Positions 7,961-16,098 of a stretch of 38,281 nucleotides of DNA are shown here, one piece after another. The stretch spans positions 1 to 38,281 of the forward strand of contig CAMFIG010000022.1 in assembly GCA_945952445.1 (NCBI GenBank), given 5' to 3'. Under the pieces are notes generated by a model, which was not told the origin of the DNA, did not search any database, and saw only the letters and a list, made by a program, of their open reading frames with translations. The position numbers were made by a program, and so were the translations under genes. Position 1 is the stretch's first letter. Each line of letters opens with the position of its first letter. Origin of the DNA: an uncultured Chlamydiae bacterium. Its GTDB lineage: Bacteria > Chlamydiota > Chlamydiia > Chlamydiales > Rhabdochlamydiaceae.

Positions 7961-9410
7961 GTTGATACGCTTGGATTGTATATACGGTGATTTCTTCGCT
8001 TCTTCCTGGCAGAGCCAAGGATCCTAAGCTCTTGCATTTAAAAATATGATTTACTGCCTGATAAGTCTCTTCGCTGATTAGTATAGGGATATTGAGAATT
8101 TTTGTAGCCTGCTCTAGTCGAGCAGCCACATTGACCGTATCGCCGATAGCTGTATATTCCATCCGTTTTTCTGATCCGATATTGCCTACAATGGCATTGC
8201 CCGTGTGGACGCCTATCCCTATTTTGATTTGCGGCTTTCCTTCTTTGGACCACTTGTTGCATAGAATAGAGAGTTTTTTCTGCATCTCAATGGCTGTTTG
8301 GATGGCATGGAGTTCTTGGTTGGTATCTTCTAGAGGAGCTCCGAACTCAACCATCAAGCCGTCGCCCAGAAATTTGTCTAAGGTTCCTTGGTTTGCAAAA
8401 ATCACATCGATCATTTCTTTAAAGTATTCATTGAGAAGTAAGACTACTTGTTCTGGAGGCAGGTGTTCCGCAAGTGAGGTAAATTGCCGGATATCGGAAA
8501 ACAAAACTGTGATCTTCCTTCTTTCTCCTTCGAGCTTCATGGGATTGTCAGATTTTAGGATTTTTTCAATGACATGGTGGGACACATAACGGGTAAAATT
8601 CATTTTAAGACGTTCTCTTTCCCGTAGCCCCTGGGTCATATGGTTGATTGCCTCGGCAAGGTCATTAAATTCATCTTCCGTATCCAGGTGGGTTTCTTGT
8701 TGGAGGTTCCCCTCTCCTATCTCTTTGACAGATTGGCAGATCGAAGAGAGAGATTTTGTCACCTGAGAAGAAAGAAAGGAGGCTCCAATGAAGGCAATCA
8801 CTAAAGAAGAAATGAGTCCTAAAAGCCCATAAGAGAAGACAGAATTTAGGTGTTCTTGGACTAGGTGCGCTGATATGTCTGCACCGACGGTGGCAAGGTA
8901 TTCACCCTCCGGTGTGTAAATTGGAGCAAAGCCACTCATCCAGGTACCCCACTCATCTGTGACAAAGTCAGTAGGAGAGTATTTTTCTTCTAAATGTTGT
9001 CGGATATGGCTTAAGTTTTCTTGCCTATCGGGTTCTCCAAAATAGACAGCCTCAGTCGGGTCTTCTTCAGCATCGGCAATGAAAACCATCTGATGGGGGT
9101 TTTTTGAAGAACGTGCCATGATATATAAAAATTTAACATAGAAGTTATCGGATCTGTTGGCATTCCTAGCATCGCGCAGCTCTCGGATAAGCTTTTTATA
9201 TTGAGGGCTTTCTTCTCCATCTTGGATCACCTGTTGGACAAGGTCTGGCGAGAGTAAAGAGGCTGTTGTTGATGCAATCGATACAATCCGATCCCGCAAT
9301 GAAGCTGTGACTCTGTCTTTAGAAGGGAAGTAGGTCACCACAAGCCCTATCAAAGAAGAGATAAGAGCAATCGATACAAGAGCGATGTAGAGCTTCGTGC
9401 GGTATTTCAT
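7953..9410 (-). CDS. Membrane-bound class III adenylate cyclase with HAMP domain
   Basis: A 485-residue inner-membrane sensor. Transmembrane helices lie at about 8-27 and 191-214, enclosing a roughly 160-residue periplasmic sensor region, followed by a HAMP linker (about 215-265) and a class III nucleotide cyclase domain (about 295-480). Catalytic residues are visible: metal-binding D306 (LFSDIRQF) and D350 (KFLGDGLM), base-contacting K346, and N427/R431 in GDTVNVAARLE. The second base-selecting position is Thr (T420 in EYTAIGD), the Lys/Thr pair of class IIIb cyclases, so ATP is the likely substrate and cAMP the product. No obvious effector gene for cAMP is in the window. First gene of the minus operon; the NSF-like gene starts divergently 180 bases away. 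Confidence 0.9.
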   Translation of the reverse strand: MKYRTKLYIALVSIALISSLIGLVVTYFPSKDRVTASLRDRIVSIASTTASLLSPDLVQQVIQDGEESPQYKKLIRELRDARNANRSDNFYVKFLYIMARSSKNPHQMVFIADAEEDPTEAVYFGEPDRQENLSHIRQHLEEKYSPTDFVTDEWGTWMSGFAPIYTPEGEYLATVGADISAHLVQEHLNSVFSYGLLGLISSLVIAFIGASFLSSQVTKSLSSICQSVKEIGEGNLQQETHLDTEDEFNDLAEAINHMTQGLRERERLKMNFTRYVSHHVIEKILKSDNPMKLEGERRKITVLFSDIRQFTSLAEHLPPEQVVLLLNEYFKEMIDVIFANQGTLDKFLGDGLMVEFGAPLEDTNQELHAIQTAIEMQKKLSILCNKWSKEGKPQIKIGIGVHTGNAIVGNIGSEKRMEYTAIGDTVNVAARLEQATKILNIPILISEETYQAVNHIFKCKSLGSLALPGRSEEITVYTIQAYQHD

Positions 9411-9504
9411 GACAACCTTAAACTGTGAGCCTAACTTCGCACATTAGCTTCTTTCGTTTTTTTTGTAAAATTCGATTTGAATATTAATCAAGGAGAGATC
9501 GAAA

Positions 9505-9533
9505 TTTAAGTATTTGTTTTTTGTATTTATAAA
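9505..9533 (+). promoter_or_regulatory. Possible promoter of the NSF-like gene
   Basis: TTTAAG (9505-9510), 17 bases, then TATAAA (9528-9533), in the AT-rich divergent gap 9411-9589. The -35 box is weak. A further inverted repeat TTCGT/ACGAA (9559-9563 and 9572-9576) lies in the leader. AGGAG sits just before the ATG at 9590. The assignment is by spacing and base composition only. Confidence 0.3.
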
Positions 9534-9589
9534 AATCAGATCGATTCGTTAGGATTTTCGTCCCTAATTACGAATTTTCAGGAGAAAAT

Positions 9590-12079
9590 ATGTCTGCATT
9601 GACTGGAGTTTCCGTTCGGCTTCAAGCTGTTCCAGAAAGACTCGTAAAAGGTCATCAAGTATGGCTCGATAAAAAAAGCATAGAGACACTATTTCCTCAT
9701 CTTGAAGAAAGCGACACTCCTTCTTATATTGTGATTGCCGGGCGAGTGCATCGGTTAGCCAGAGAATATTTTCCAGAGCCGGCAACCCTTGGTTTAACAC
9801 CATTGCAAAGGCAAGATCTTTTAGAAAAAGATCCCTTTCTTAGAGGGGATGAAACTTTTTTTGTTACCGCTTTTTTACCTCCTGAAGAAGACCGAGAGGC
9901 TAGCAAGGTGGGTATTTCTTTAAAATTCTTAGGAACGCCTCAGCAAAGGCCTACTCATTCGTGGAAAGAGCTGCAAGCAATGTTAAAGGCTGACTTACAA
10001 GGTTTATGGATCCAGCAGGGACAAAAAATCAACTTTAGCGCCTATGTCCATACTCCTTACATGCTGCAAATAGATAAGATTGAAGGAGACAATGGAGAGG
10101 AATTCCTCATAAACGAAGAGACGGAGATCTTCCTCACCTCATCTGAAGTTGAGGTGTTAGACAATACTCAAATAGAACCGTGCGAGAAGCTAAAAATAGA
10201 AATATCTCCGCTTCCAGACAGCGAAACCATCGCCGTAAAAGAAAGTGGATGGAATGATCGTCTAATCGAAGTTTTGAGAGGAGAACAAAACTTACTTTGG
10301 GATGGTAAGACTTTTGACTTGAGTTTTGATGGATATAAACTGCGAGTGAATGTGCTTTTTGCGCGAAAGACAGATCGAGACCTTCCCACAGTGATTCCGA
10401 AGATTTTTGAAATCCAAGGAACGACAGCAATTGAAGTCAAGGATTCAGGATTAACTTGGGTAGAAAAAAAACCTGAGCCAGCAGTAAGGTTGACGATCTC
10501 TGTTCAAAAGGCATCGAGCTCAGCTCCTATTTCTGCTATGGCACTCATCGAGAGATTGCGTGCTTTAGACACTCCATTTATCCTCGGTAGAAAAATTTCC
10601 ATCTCTTTAGGAGATGTCGATTATCAATGTGTCTGTATCAATGCTCAGTCCAGAGCGAATCCACTTCTCTATGAGACTTTAGACTCTTCTAAAAAATATA
10701 GATGGAACCAATTGTCAGATACTGAATTTGTCATTACGAAGGAGTCTACCGTAAATCAACCTATTGTAAGAACGATAGAGCCTGCAAGACTGAAAAAAGC
10801 ATGTTTTTCGATCAATCTGCACCAGATGCATCCAGGATTTTCAAGAGAATCTCCCCATTTTGTAGATCGTAGTCAGCTTATTCAATCAAGCCGAGAGATG
10901 CTATTATCGAGACACATGGGTTTGCATAAAGGTGCAACATTGGAAGTTTTCTGCGGAAGCTATCTATATTCACTGCGTCTTGAGAATGTAGAAAGCTTGG
11001 AAAGTTCCTTAGATCCTTTGTATTCTCATTTGTTCTGTTTTCAAGATCAGACTGAAATCGATTTTATCCCACATCAGAGAATCCAATTTAGGACAACAGC
11101 GGGTTCCGCTAACCTTAGCACATTGACTTCGGAAGATTTGCATAAGATGGGACTTGGTGGAATGGAGGCACATGTACATAAAATCATCACTCATGTGCTT
11201 AGCGTGCAATCAGGATCTTTAAGTCAAATCGCAAGAGCCCGCAAGGTAAGGCCTGTCAAAGGAGTTCTTCTCTACGGACCTCCAGGGACAGGAAAGACAA
11301 AATTTGCACGCCAAATTGGATCGATACTAGGCTGTACAGAAGAAAATAACCGGCTGAAAATGATTGCAGCAACAGAGATTGGCAGCAGATGGTATGGCGA
11401 ATCGGAAGAAAGAATCAGAGAACTATTTGCTCCTGCAGAAAAAGCGTATAAGGAAAGTAAAGCTCTCGGAACAACACCGCTTTTGCATCTTATCGTAATC
11501 GATGAAATCGATGCGATTTTGCCAAACCGCTCTAGCGGTGTAGCTCAGCATTATACAAGTATCGTCAATCAGTTTCTTGCAAGCCTCGACGGGCTCAATT
11601 CTCCACCTAATATTCTGGTTATAGGCATTACAAATAACCTGGAAAAATTAGACCCTGCAGCAACCCGACCTGGAAGATTAGAGTTGAAAGTAGAAATCCC
11701 ACTTCCCAACTTAGAAGAACGCCTAGACATTCTACGTCTTTATGCCACCCCGTTGCAAACTGCATTAGAGGGTACAGGGGTAGATCTAAATGAATATGCA
11801 AGAAAAACAGAAGGATGGAGCGGAGCGGATCTGGAGTCGCTTGTCTTACGAGCCAATGGATATTCTATGGAACGTTTACAGGCTCTTCTTGCACAGAATT
11901 CTGCTGGAGTAGATCTAGCTTCCCATCCTGCTGGTAAAATCACTCCGAAGGATTTTATGTTATCCTATGAAGAGATGATCGCAGAAAAGGAAGGTATTTC
12001 CTCCCGCCGTCAGAGGGTTCACCCTGCAGGTGCACCAGCATCCGAAAGAACAAGATGGCGTATGTGGTCGCATAAATAG
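9590..12079 (+). CDS. NSF-like AAA ATPase with four Nb-like repeats and one D1-like module
   Basis: An 829-residue soluble protein. Residues about 520-800 are one classical AAA module: Walker A GPPGTGKT (563-570), pore loop SRWYGESE (599-606), Walker B LIVIDEID (634-641), sensor 1 region GITNN (679-683), arginine-finger block RPGRLELKVEI (693-703) and sensor 2 WSGADLESLV (743-752). Details fit eukaryotic NSF D1 better than p97 or FtsH: MGLGGM before the module, ARQIG after Walker A and RPGRLE.K.EI. Residues 1-105 resemble the NSF Na subdomain. Residues 107-497 contain four degenerate repeats (about 107-190, 200-288, 299-388, 402-497), each with a G-rich core strand and a closing T-[EA]-[IF], resembling NSF Nb. 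There is no second AAA domain and no signal peptide. NSF disassembles SNARE complexes; a host-membrane-fusion role here is inference. Start: AGGAG before ATG. Confidence 0.8.
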   Translation: MSALTGVSVRLQAVPERLVKGHQVWLDKKSIETLFPHLEESDTPSYIVIAGRVHRLAREYFPEPATLGLTPLQRQDLLEKDPFLRGDETFFVTAFLPPEEDREASKVGISLKFLGTPQQRPTHSWKELQAMLKADLQGLWIQQGQKINFSAYVHTPYMLQIDKIEGDNGEEFLINEETEIFLTSSEVEVLDNTQIEPCEKLKIEISPLPDSETIAVKESGWNDRLIEVLRGEQNLLWDGKTFDLSFDGYKLRVNVLFARKTDRDLPTVIPKIFEIQGTTAIEVKDSGLTWVEKKPEPAVRLTISVQKASSSAPISAMALIERLRALDTPFILGRKISISLGDVDYQCVCINAQSRANPLLYETLDSSKKYRWNQLSDTEFVITKESTVNQPIVRTIEPARLKKACFSINLHQMHPGFSRESPHFVDRSQLIQSSREMLLSRHMGLHKGATLEVFCGSYLYSLRLENVESLESSLDPLYSHLFCFQDQTEIDFIPHQRIQFRTTAGSANLSTLTSEDLHKMGLGGMEAHVHKIITHVLSVQSGSLSQIARARKVRPVKGVLLYGPPGTGKTKFARQIGSILGCTEENNRLKMIAATEIGSRWYGESEERIRELFAPAEKAYKESKALGTTPLLHLIVIDEIDAILPNRSSGVAQHYTSIVNQFLASLDGLNSPPNILVIGITNNLEKLDPAATRPGRLELKVEIPLPNLEERLDILRLYATPLQTALEGTGVDLNEYARKTEGWSGADLESLVLRANGYSMERLQALLAQNSAGVDLASHPAGKITPKDFMLSYEEMIAEKEGISSRRQRVHPAGAPASERTRWRMWSHK

Positions 12080-12262
12080 CCAAGCTGGTTTCTTTAAAAG
12101 ATGGTTTGTAGAGTCTTCAATCTTGAGCATCTAAAGGATACTTGTATTTACTTTAAGTGTAAAAGCGAGTTGATTGTGGATTTGAATTTCTATGAAGGCA
12201 GGGATATATTCCACGCCTTCAAGATCTATGGTTGCATATGCAGCATAAGGTATATTGGCTGA

Positions 12263-13423
12263 TTAGCTGGAAGGTCCAACGAACAAGTTTTTGCATCTCT
12301 GCCACCAGCTTGGGTTTGCTGGTTGAGGTGTGGTTGTAGTAGCAGGTACTAGTTGAGTTTGTCCTGGAGATGTTGAAGATGCTGGAAAGGGTGGTGTAAC
12401 AGCTGCTGGTTGAAGTGTAGGAGGTGATGCAGACTGTCCTCCTAGATTGGATGGTGGTGGGAGGGTAGCAGGTGATGGTGTAACAGCAGGTGTTAAAGCT
12501 GCAAGCAATCCTTCTTTTATACAGAACTGTTCATTAATACCATAAGATTGGAGAAATTCTCGAATTCGCGACGGTTCATCCATAGCACTTGCATTGGCTC
12601 CTCTTAAGAGTGTATTGCTATTGCGCATAAGCCTCCACGCTCCATAGCAGTCTGGGGAGAGTGATGTTGTTATTGTTCCTTCTGAAGGAACTTCATCTTG
12701 TTTCGGTTCAGGCAATCTATTACTGTTTGCAGAATCTTGCTCCCACGCCGCGTGATCTCCATCCAAGATATGCTTGCAAATCATCTTATAAGCCTCAGGA
12801 TGCGTTCCTTCTGTGGCATTTGGTGTTGCTTGTGGATGCCCAAGATCATAAAATGCTTGATTTGTTGGATTAGCTAAAAATTGACGAAGTGCCGCTTGTT
12901 GCGCTGCAGTGTACGAGCATTGAGTAGCTGCTGAGGCAGCTCCAGATGCGCCTCCAGTAGCTTGGCTGCTTGACGAAGAACCTGCCCTAGCCTGTTTGAT
13001 GACTCGACCTAACTCTGGCAATATCCCCCCGGCTATCTGGTCTACTTCCTGGCTAGTGCGCTGCAATGGTATAGGAGCGGCACTTATGTCGTCAGATACA
13101 TAGTATTGCATTTTAGAGTTGTTCGGATTGTTTTCGTCTGTGTCGATTGTAAATTTCTTAGGCAAGGAAGGCGGAGTAGAGCCCTGTGAAGTAAAGGCTC
13201 CTTGATCTGCGAGTTGTTGGAAAAGCAACGCCGCTTTTTCGGCAACCTCTTGCGTTATTTGCAGTGTTTTAGTGGGAGTTTGGTTTGCATCCAACTCTAA
13301 CAGTTCAATTTCCCAGTATGTGCCGCGGTATTGAAATTTGGCGATATTGCCTTCGATTTTGATCGGTTGTTGTCTAATTCGGATCTGAGTATTGGGTGGA
13401 TTGGGTTGAGCGGGAGAAGCCAT
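12263..13423 (-). CDS. P/T/S-rich unknown protein, candidate secreted effector
   Basis: A 386-residue protein I do not recognise. Residues 1-135 form a mixed, possibly folded domain (FQYRGTYWEIELLELDANQ near 32-50), then a Ser/Ala/Gly linker (about 136-160), a second domain (about 165-300, with AYKMICKHILDGDHAAWEQD) and a low-complexity Pro/Thr/Ala tail (about 300-370) ending WWQRCKNLFVG. There is no Sec signal and no transmembrane segment. The low-complexity tail and lack of housekeeping family are what one expects of type III secreted chlamydial proteins, but that is inference. A near-consensus promoter lies 38 bases upstream of the ATG. AAGGA is 11 bases before the start. It converges on the NSF-like gene with a 183-base gap. 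Confidence 0.6.
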   Translation of the reverse strand: MASPAQPNPPNTQIRIRQQPIKIEGNIAKFQYRGTYWEIELLELDANQTPTKTLQITQEVAEKAALLFQQLADQGAFTSQGSTPPSLPKKFTIDTDENNPNNSKMQYYVSDDISAAPIPLQRTSQEVDQIAGGILPELGRVIKQARAGSSSSSQATGGASGAASAATQCSYTAAQQAALRQFLANPTNQAFYDLGHPQATPNATEGTHPEAYKMICKHILDGDHAAWEQDSANSNRLPEPKQDEVPSEGTITTSLSPDCYGAWRLMRNSNTLLRGANASAMDEPSRIREFLQSYGINEQFCIKEGLLAALTPAVTPSPATLPPPSNLGGQSASPPTLQPAAVTPPFPASSTSPGQTQLVPATTTTPQPANPSWWQRCKNLFVGPSS

Positions 13424-13460
13424 AATAAAAAATCCTTATTTACTCTGTTGTTTTATTCTT

Positions 13461-13489
13461 ATTATACAGTCTGCATTATAATTATTCAA
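13461..13489 (-). promoter_or_regulatory. Near-consensus sigma70 promoter for the P/T-rich protein gene
   Basis: On the minus strand TTGAAT (13489-13484) is followed after exactly 17 bases by a perfect TATAAT (13466-13461). A transcript would start near 13454, leaving a leader of about 30 bases to the ATG at 13423. This is the best promoter I see in the window and implies strong constitutive sigma66/sigma70-type transcription. The rest of the gap 13424-13593 is AT-rich without other signals. Confidence 0.65.
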
Positions 13490-13593
13490 AATATTAATAA
13501 ATTAATCTTAATTATTTTATTTAGTGCTAGTTATGCTGTTAAGTATTTTTTTTACAACTTTAGCGTAAGAGATTGTGTTTAAGTAAGAAGAAA

Positions 13594-13611
13594 AGTAAAA
13601 ATATTTTTACT
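13594..13611 (-). terminator. Palindrome at the end of glmS, possible terminator
   Basis: AGTAAAAATATTTTTACT is a perfect 18-base palindrome covering the glmS stop codon (13609-13607). On the minus strand a pyrimidine-rich run follows. The stem is almost all A-T, so termination strength is doubtful. Confidence 0.35.
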
Positions 13612-15439
13612 CTACAGTTACAGACTTAGCGAGATTGCGAGGCTGATCGATTTCCGTGCCTCTTTCTAGAGCGATATAATATGCCAACAACTGCCCCGCT
13701 ACGGAATAGGGGATGCAGGCTAGCTCATCTTGGATGGGGGGGAGCCAAAGGACATCATCAGCGATTTTATCGATTTGAGGGGTATTAATAGGTGCTAGGG
13801 CTAAAAGAGGAGCACCTCGGGCTTTGATCTCCATGAGGTTGCTCAACATCTTGTCGAGGGTTTTTTGATTGCCGCAAAGGCCTACGACAGCGAGATTGGC
13901 ATCGACAAGAGCGATAGGTCCGTGTTTCATTTCTCCAGCTGGATAGCCGATGGCATGGATGTAGCTAATCTCTTTGAGTTTAAGAGCCCCTTCTAAGCTA
14001 GTGGGGTACATCGTGTTTCTGCCGAGGAAGAAGAAGTGGTTGTATGCTGCATATTTTTTTGCAAGACGCTTGATTTCTTCTTTGAGTTCGAGAACTTGAG
14101 AAATTTTTTGGGGGAGGTCTAGGATTTCTTTGAGGAAGATCTTCCCTTGCTCTTTATCCATATGTCTTAGACGAGCCATGAGAAGAGTGAAAAGAGAGAG
14201 TACGGCAAGCTGGCTTGTAAAGGCTTTGGTAGAACATACGCTGATCTCTGGCCCTGCACGTAAGAAAAGACAAGCATCGGCATCGCGTGTCAATGTAGAG
14301 TTTCTCGCATTGCAGATCGCCAAGACCTTGGCTCCTTTTGCTTTGACCTCTCGAACTGAAGCAATTGTGTCAAATGTTTCACCCGATTGGCTGATAGCGA
14401 TGACGAGGGTGTCCTCTGAGATGATCGGATTTTTATAGCGGAATTCTGAGGCGATCTCTGCTTGGGTAGGAATTCGTGCTAGGTCTTCTAGCCAGGAGGC
14501 GGCGATACAGCCTGCATGCCAAGATGTTCCGCAGGCTAAAATCAGAACTCTTTTCACGGAAGAGAGCTCTTGAGGAGTCAGATGGAAGTTCTCAAATTCA
14601 GCGGTCCCGAACTCTTCTAAAAAGCGGTTATGAAGGGCTTGCCGGATGGTGTTGGGCTGTTCGAAGATCTCCTTGAGCATGAAGTGCGCAAAGCCATTTT
14701 TGGATGCGGAAAGGTTTTCTAAAGATAGGCGCTCTGTAGTTTTGGAGACGGGGGTAGAGGCAGGATCAAACACTTGCACCTCATGGGAGGTGATGACGGC
14801 AATTTCGTCATTGCGTAAGAACATAACATCGAGGTCCGGATGGTGGAAAGCATTTACATCGGAGGAAATGTAGGTCTCTTTGCGACAAGCGCTCATGCCG
14901 ATGGCAAGAGGGTTTTCTCGGGTTGCTGCAATGATGGTATCTGGGTGATCTTTATGGATGAGAGCTATAGCCCAAAAGCCTTGAAGGCAGGAGAGGGTTT
15001 TTTGGGTAGCACTGAGTAGGTCTCCTTCATAGAAATGAGCCACGAGTTGGGCGATGATTTCTGAGTCGGTGTCGGAATGAAAACGGATCCCTTTTTCTTT
15101 GAGCTGCTCGCGTAAGGCAAAGTGGTTTTCAATAATTCCATTATGGACGACAGCCACGGTCTGGTTTTCATCAAAGTGAGGATGCGCATTTTCTTTGGTT
15201 GGTTTTCCGTGGGTGGCCCATCGGGTATGAGCAATGGCAAGGTCTAGTTTGAGATCGAGTCCGCTTAAGGAAGTTTTTAGTTGATCAATCTTTCCTATCT
15301 CTTTACGCCAGAAGAGAGAGCCTTGGTGGATCCCTGCGATTCCGGAGGAATCATAACCGCGATATTCTAAGAACTGGAGTCCATGAATGCACACATCTGC
15401 TGGATTTTTTGGACCTACATAGCCGTAAATTCCACACAT
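13607..15439 (-). CDS. glmS: Glutamine-fructose-6-phosphate aminotransferase (isomerising)
   Basis: A 610-residue enzyme, the usual family length. It makes glucosamine 6-phosphate from fructose 6-phosphate and glutamine, the first step toward UDP-GlcNAc for lipopolysaccharide and peptidoglycan. The N-terminal nucleophile Cys2 follows Met1 (MCGIYGYVG), and the glutaminase domain includes EYRGYDSSGI, HTRWATHGKPT and HNGIIEN. Two sugar-isomerase (SIS) domains follow: ILACGTSWHAG with AISQSGETFDT, and FFLGRN with SLEGALKLKEISYIHAIGYP. The C-terminus LAKSVTVE is the family's conserved end. It is a single-gene unit on the minus strand, divergent from the thioesterase gene. In E. coli glmS is controlled by small RNAs; nothing of that kind is visible here. 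Confidence 0.97.
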   Translation of the reverse strand: MCGIYGYVGPKNPADVCIHGLQFLEYRGYDSSGIAGIHQGSLFWRKEIGKIDQLKTSLSGLDLKLDLAIAHTRWATHGKPTKENAHPHFDENQTVAVVHNGIIENHFALREQLKEKGIRFHSDTDSEIIAQLVAHFYEGDLLSATQKTLSCLQGFWAIALIHKDHPDTIIAATRENPLAIGMSACRKETYISSDVNAFHHPDLDVMFLRNDEIAVITSHEVQVFDPASTPVSKTTERLSLENLSASKNGFAHFMLKEIFEQPNTIRQALHNRFLEEFGTAEFENFHLTPQELSSVKRVLILACGTSWHAGCIAASWLEDLARIPTQAEIASEFRYKNPIISEDTLVIAISQSGETFDTIASVREVKAKGAKVLAICNARNSTLTRDADACLFLRAGPEISVCSTKAFTSQLAVLSLFTLLMARLRHMDKEQGKIFLKEILDLPQKISQVLELKEEIKRLAKKYAAYNHFFFLGRNTMYPTSLEGALKLKEISYIHAIGYPAGEMKHGPIALVDANLAVVGLCGNQKTLDKMLSNLMEIKARGAPLLALAPINTPQIDKIADDVLWLPPIQDELACIPYSVAGQLLAYYIALERGTEIDQPRNLAKSVTVE

Positions 15440-15575
15440 ATTTATACCCTGCCCCGCCTGGATTTTTTTACCATATCATGGATTTGAGTCGCATCGCAAG
15501 AGATTCTATCTCTTGCTTTGTAATGGGGAAGGATTATATAGGATCTAAGAGAGCAAAGCAAGGAGCAGGTTGCAA

Positions 15576-16079
15576 ATGAGCGGATTAAACCCTAAGAAGG
15601 TCTCTGAGTCTACAGTTCACGACCATACATATAAAATTTTTCCTAATGATTTAAACGCCTATGGGACTGTTTTTGGGGGGATGATTATGGGGGTTTTGGA
15701 TCGGATAGCACTTGTAGTAGCTGAAAGGCACAGTGGACAGACCTGCGTCACTGTAAGCGTCGATTCGATGCATTTCCTTGCGCCGGCAGAGCATGGTGAT
15801 ATTTTGCTATTTCGAGCCTCTATCAACCGCAGCTGGAGGAGCTCTATGGAGATAGGAGTCAAGGTCCTAGCGGAAAATTACAAAACCCGGGAAATCAAGC
15901 ATGTCCTATCCGCTTACTTTACTTTTGTAGCTGTAGATGACCAAAGAAGGCCTGTGGAAGTGCCTCAAGTAATCCCTGAGACTCTCATTGAGAAAAGAAG
16001 ATATGCAGAAGCGGGCCTTCGTCGAGAAAAACGAAAGGTAGAAGCAGAAGAAAGAAAAAAAAGAAGAGGGGATGACTAA
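15576..16079 (+). CDS. Hotdog-fold acyl-CoA thioesterase (YciA/BACH type)
   Basis: A 167-residue protein from the ATG at 15576, which has AGGAG ten bases upstream; a TTG at 15570 would put that site too close. Residues about 10-130 show the hotdog thioesterase pattern: an N-terminal strand, [19 protein letters not shown] with the catalytic Asn/Gly helix and Asp, [14 protein letters not shown], and the strand pattern ending [11 protein letters not shown]. The family hydrolyses acyl-CoA to free fatty acid and CoA in the cytosol. The C-terminal 35 residues are strongly charged (Arg/Lys/Glu), likely a helical extension. It is divergent from glmS and convergent with the methyltransferase gene, which ends 20 bases downstream. 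Confidence 0.85.
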   Translation: MSGLNPKKVSESTVHDHTYKIFPNDLNAYGTVFGGMIMGVLDRIALVVAERHSGQTCVTVSVDSMHFLAPAEHGDILLFRASINRSWRSSMEIGVKVLAENYKTREIKHVLSAYFTFVAVDDQRRPVEVPQVIPETLIEKRRYAEAGLRREKRKVEAEERKKRRGDD

Positions 16080-16098
16080 AAAAAACAAAGGAATTTTT

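Noticed and set aside
9590-12079. Assignment of the AAA protein to FtsH or p97/Cdc48
   Set aside because: There is no transmembrane or HExxH protease part; the RPGRLE.K block and MGLGGM fit NSF D1 and differ from the p97 pattern with RFGRFD.
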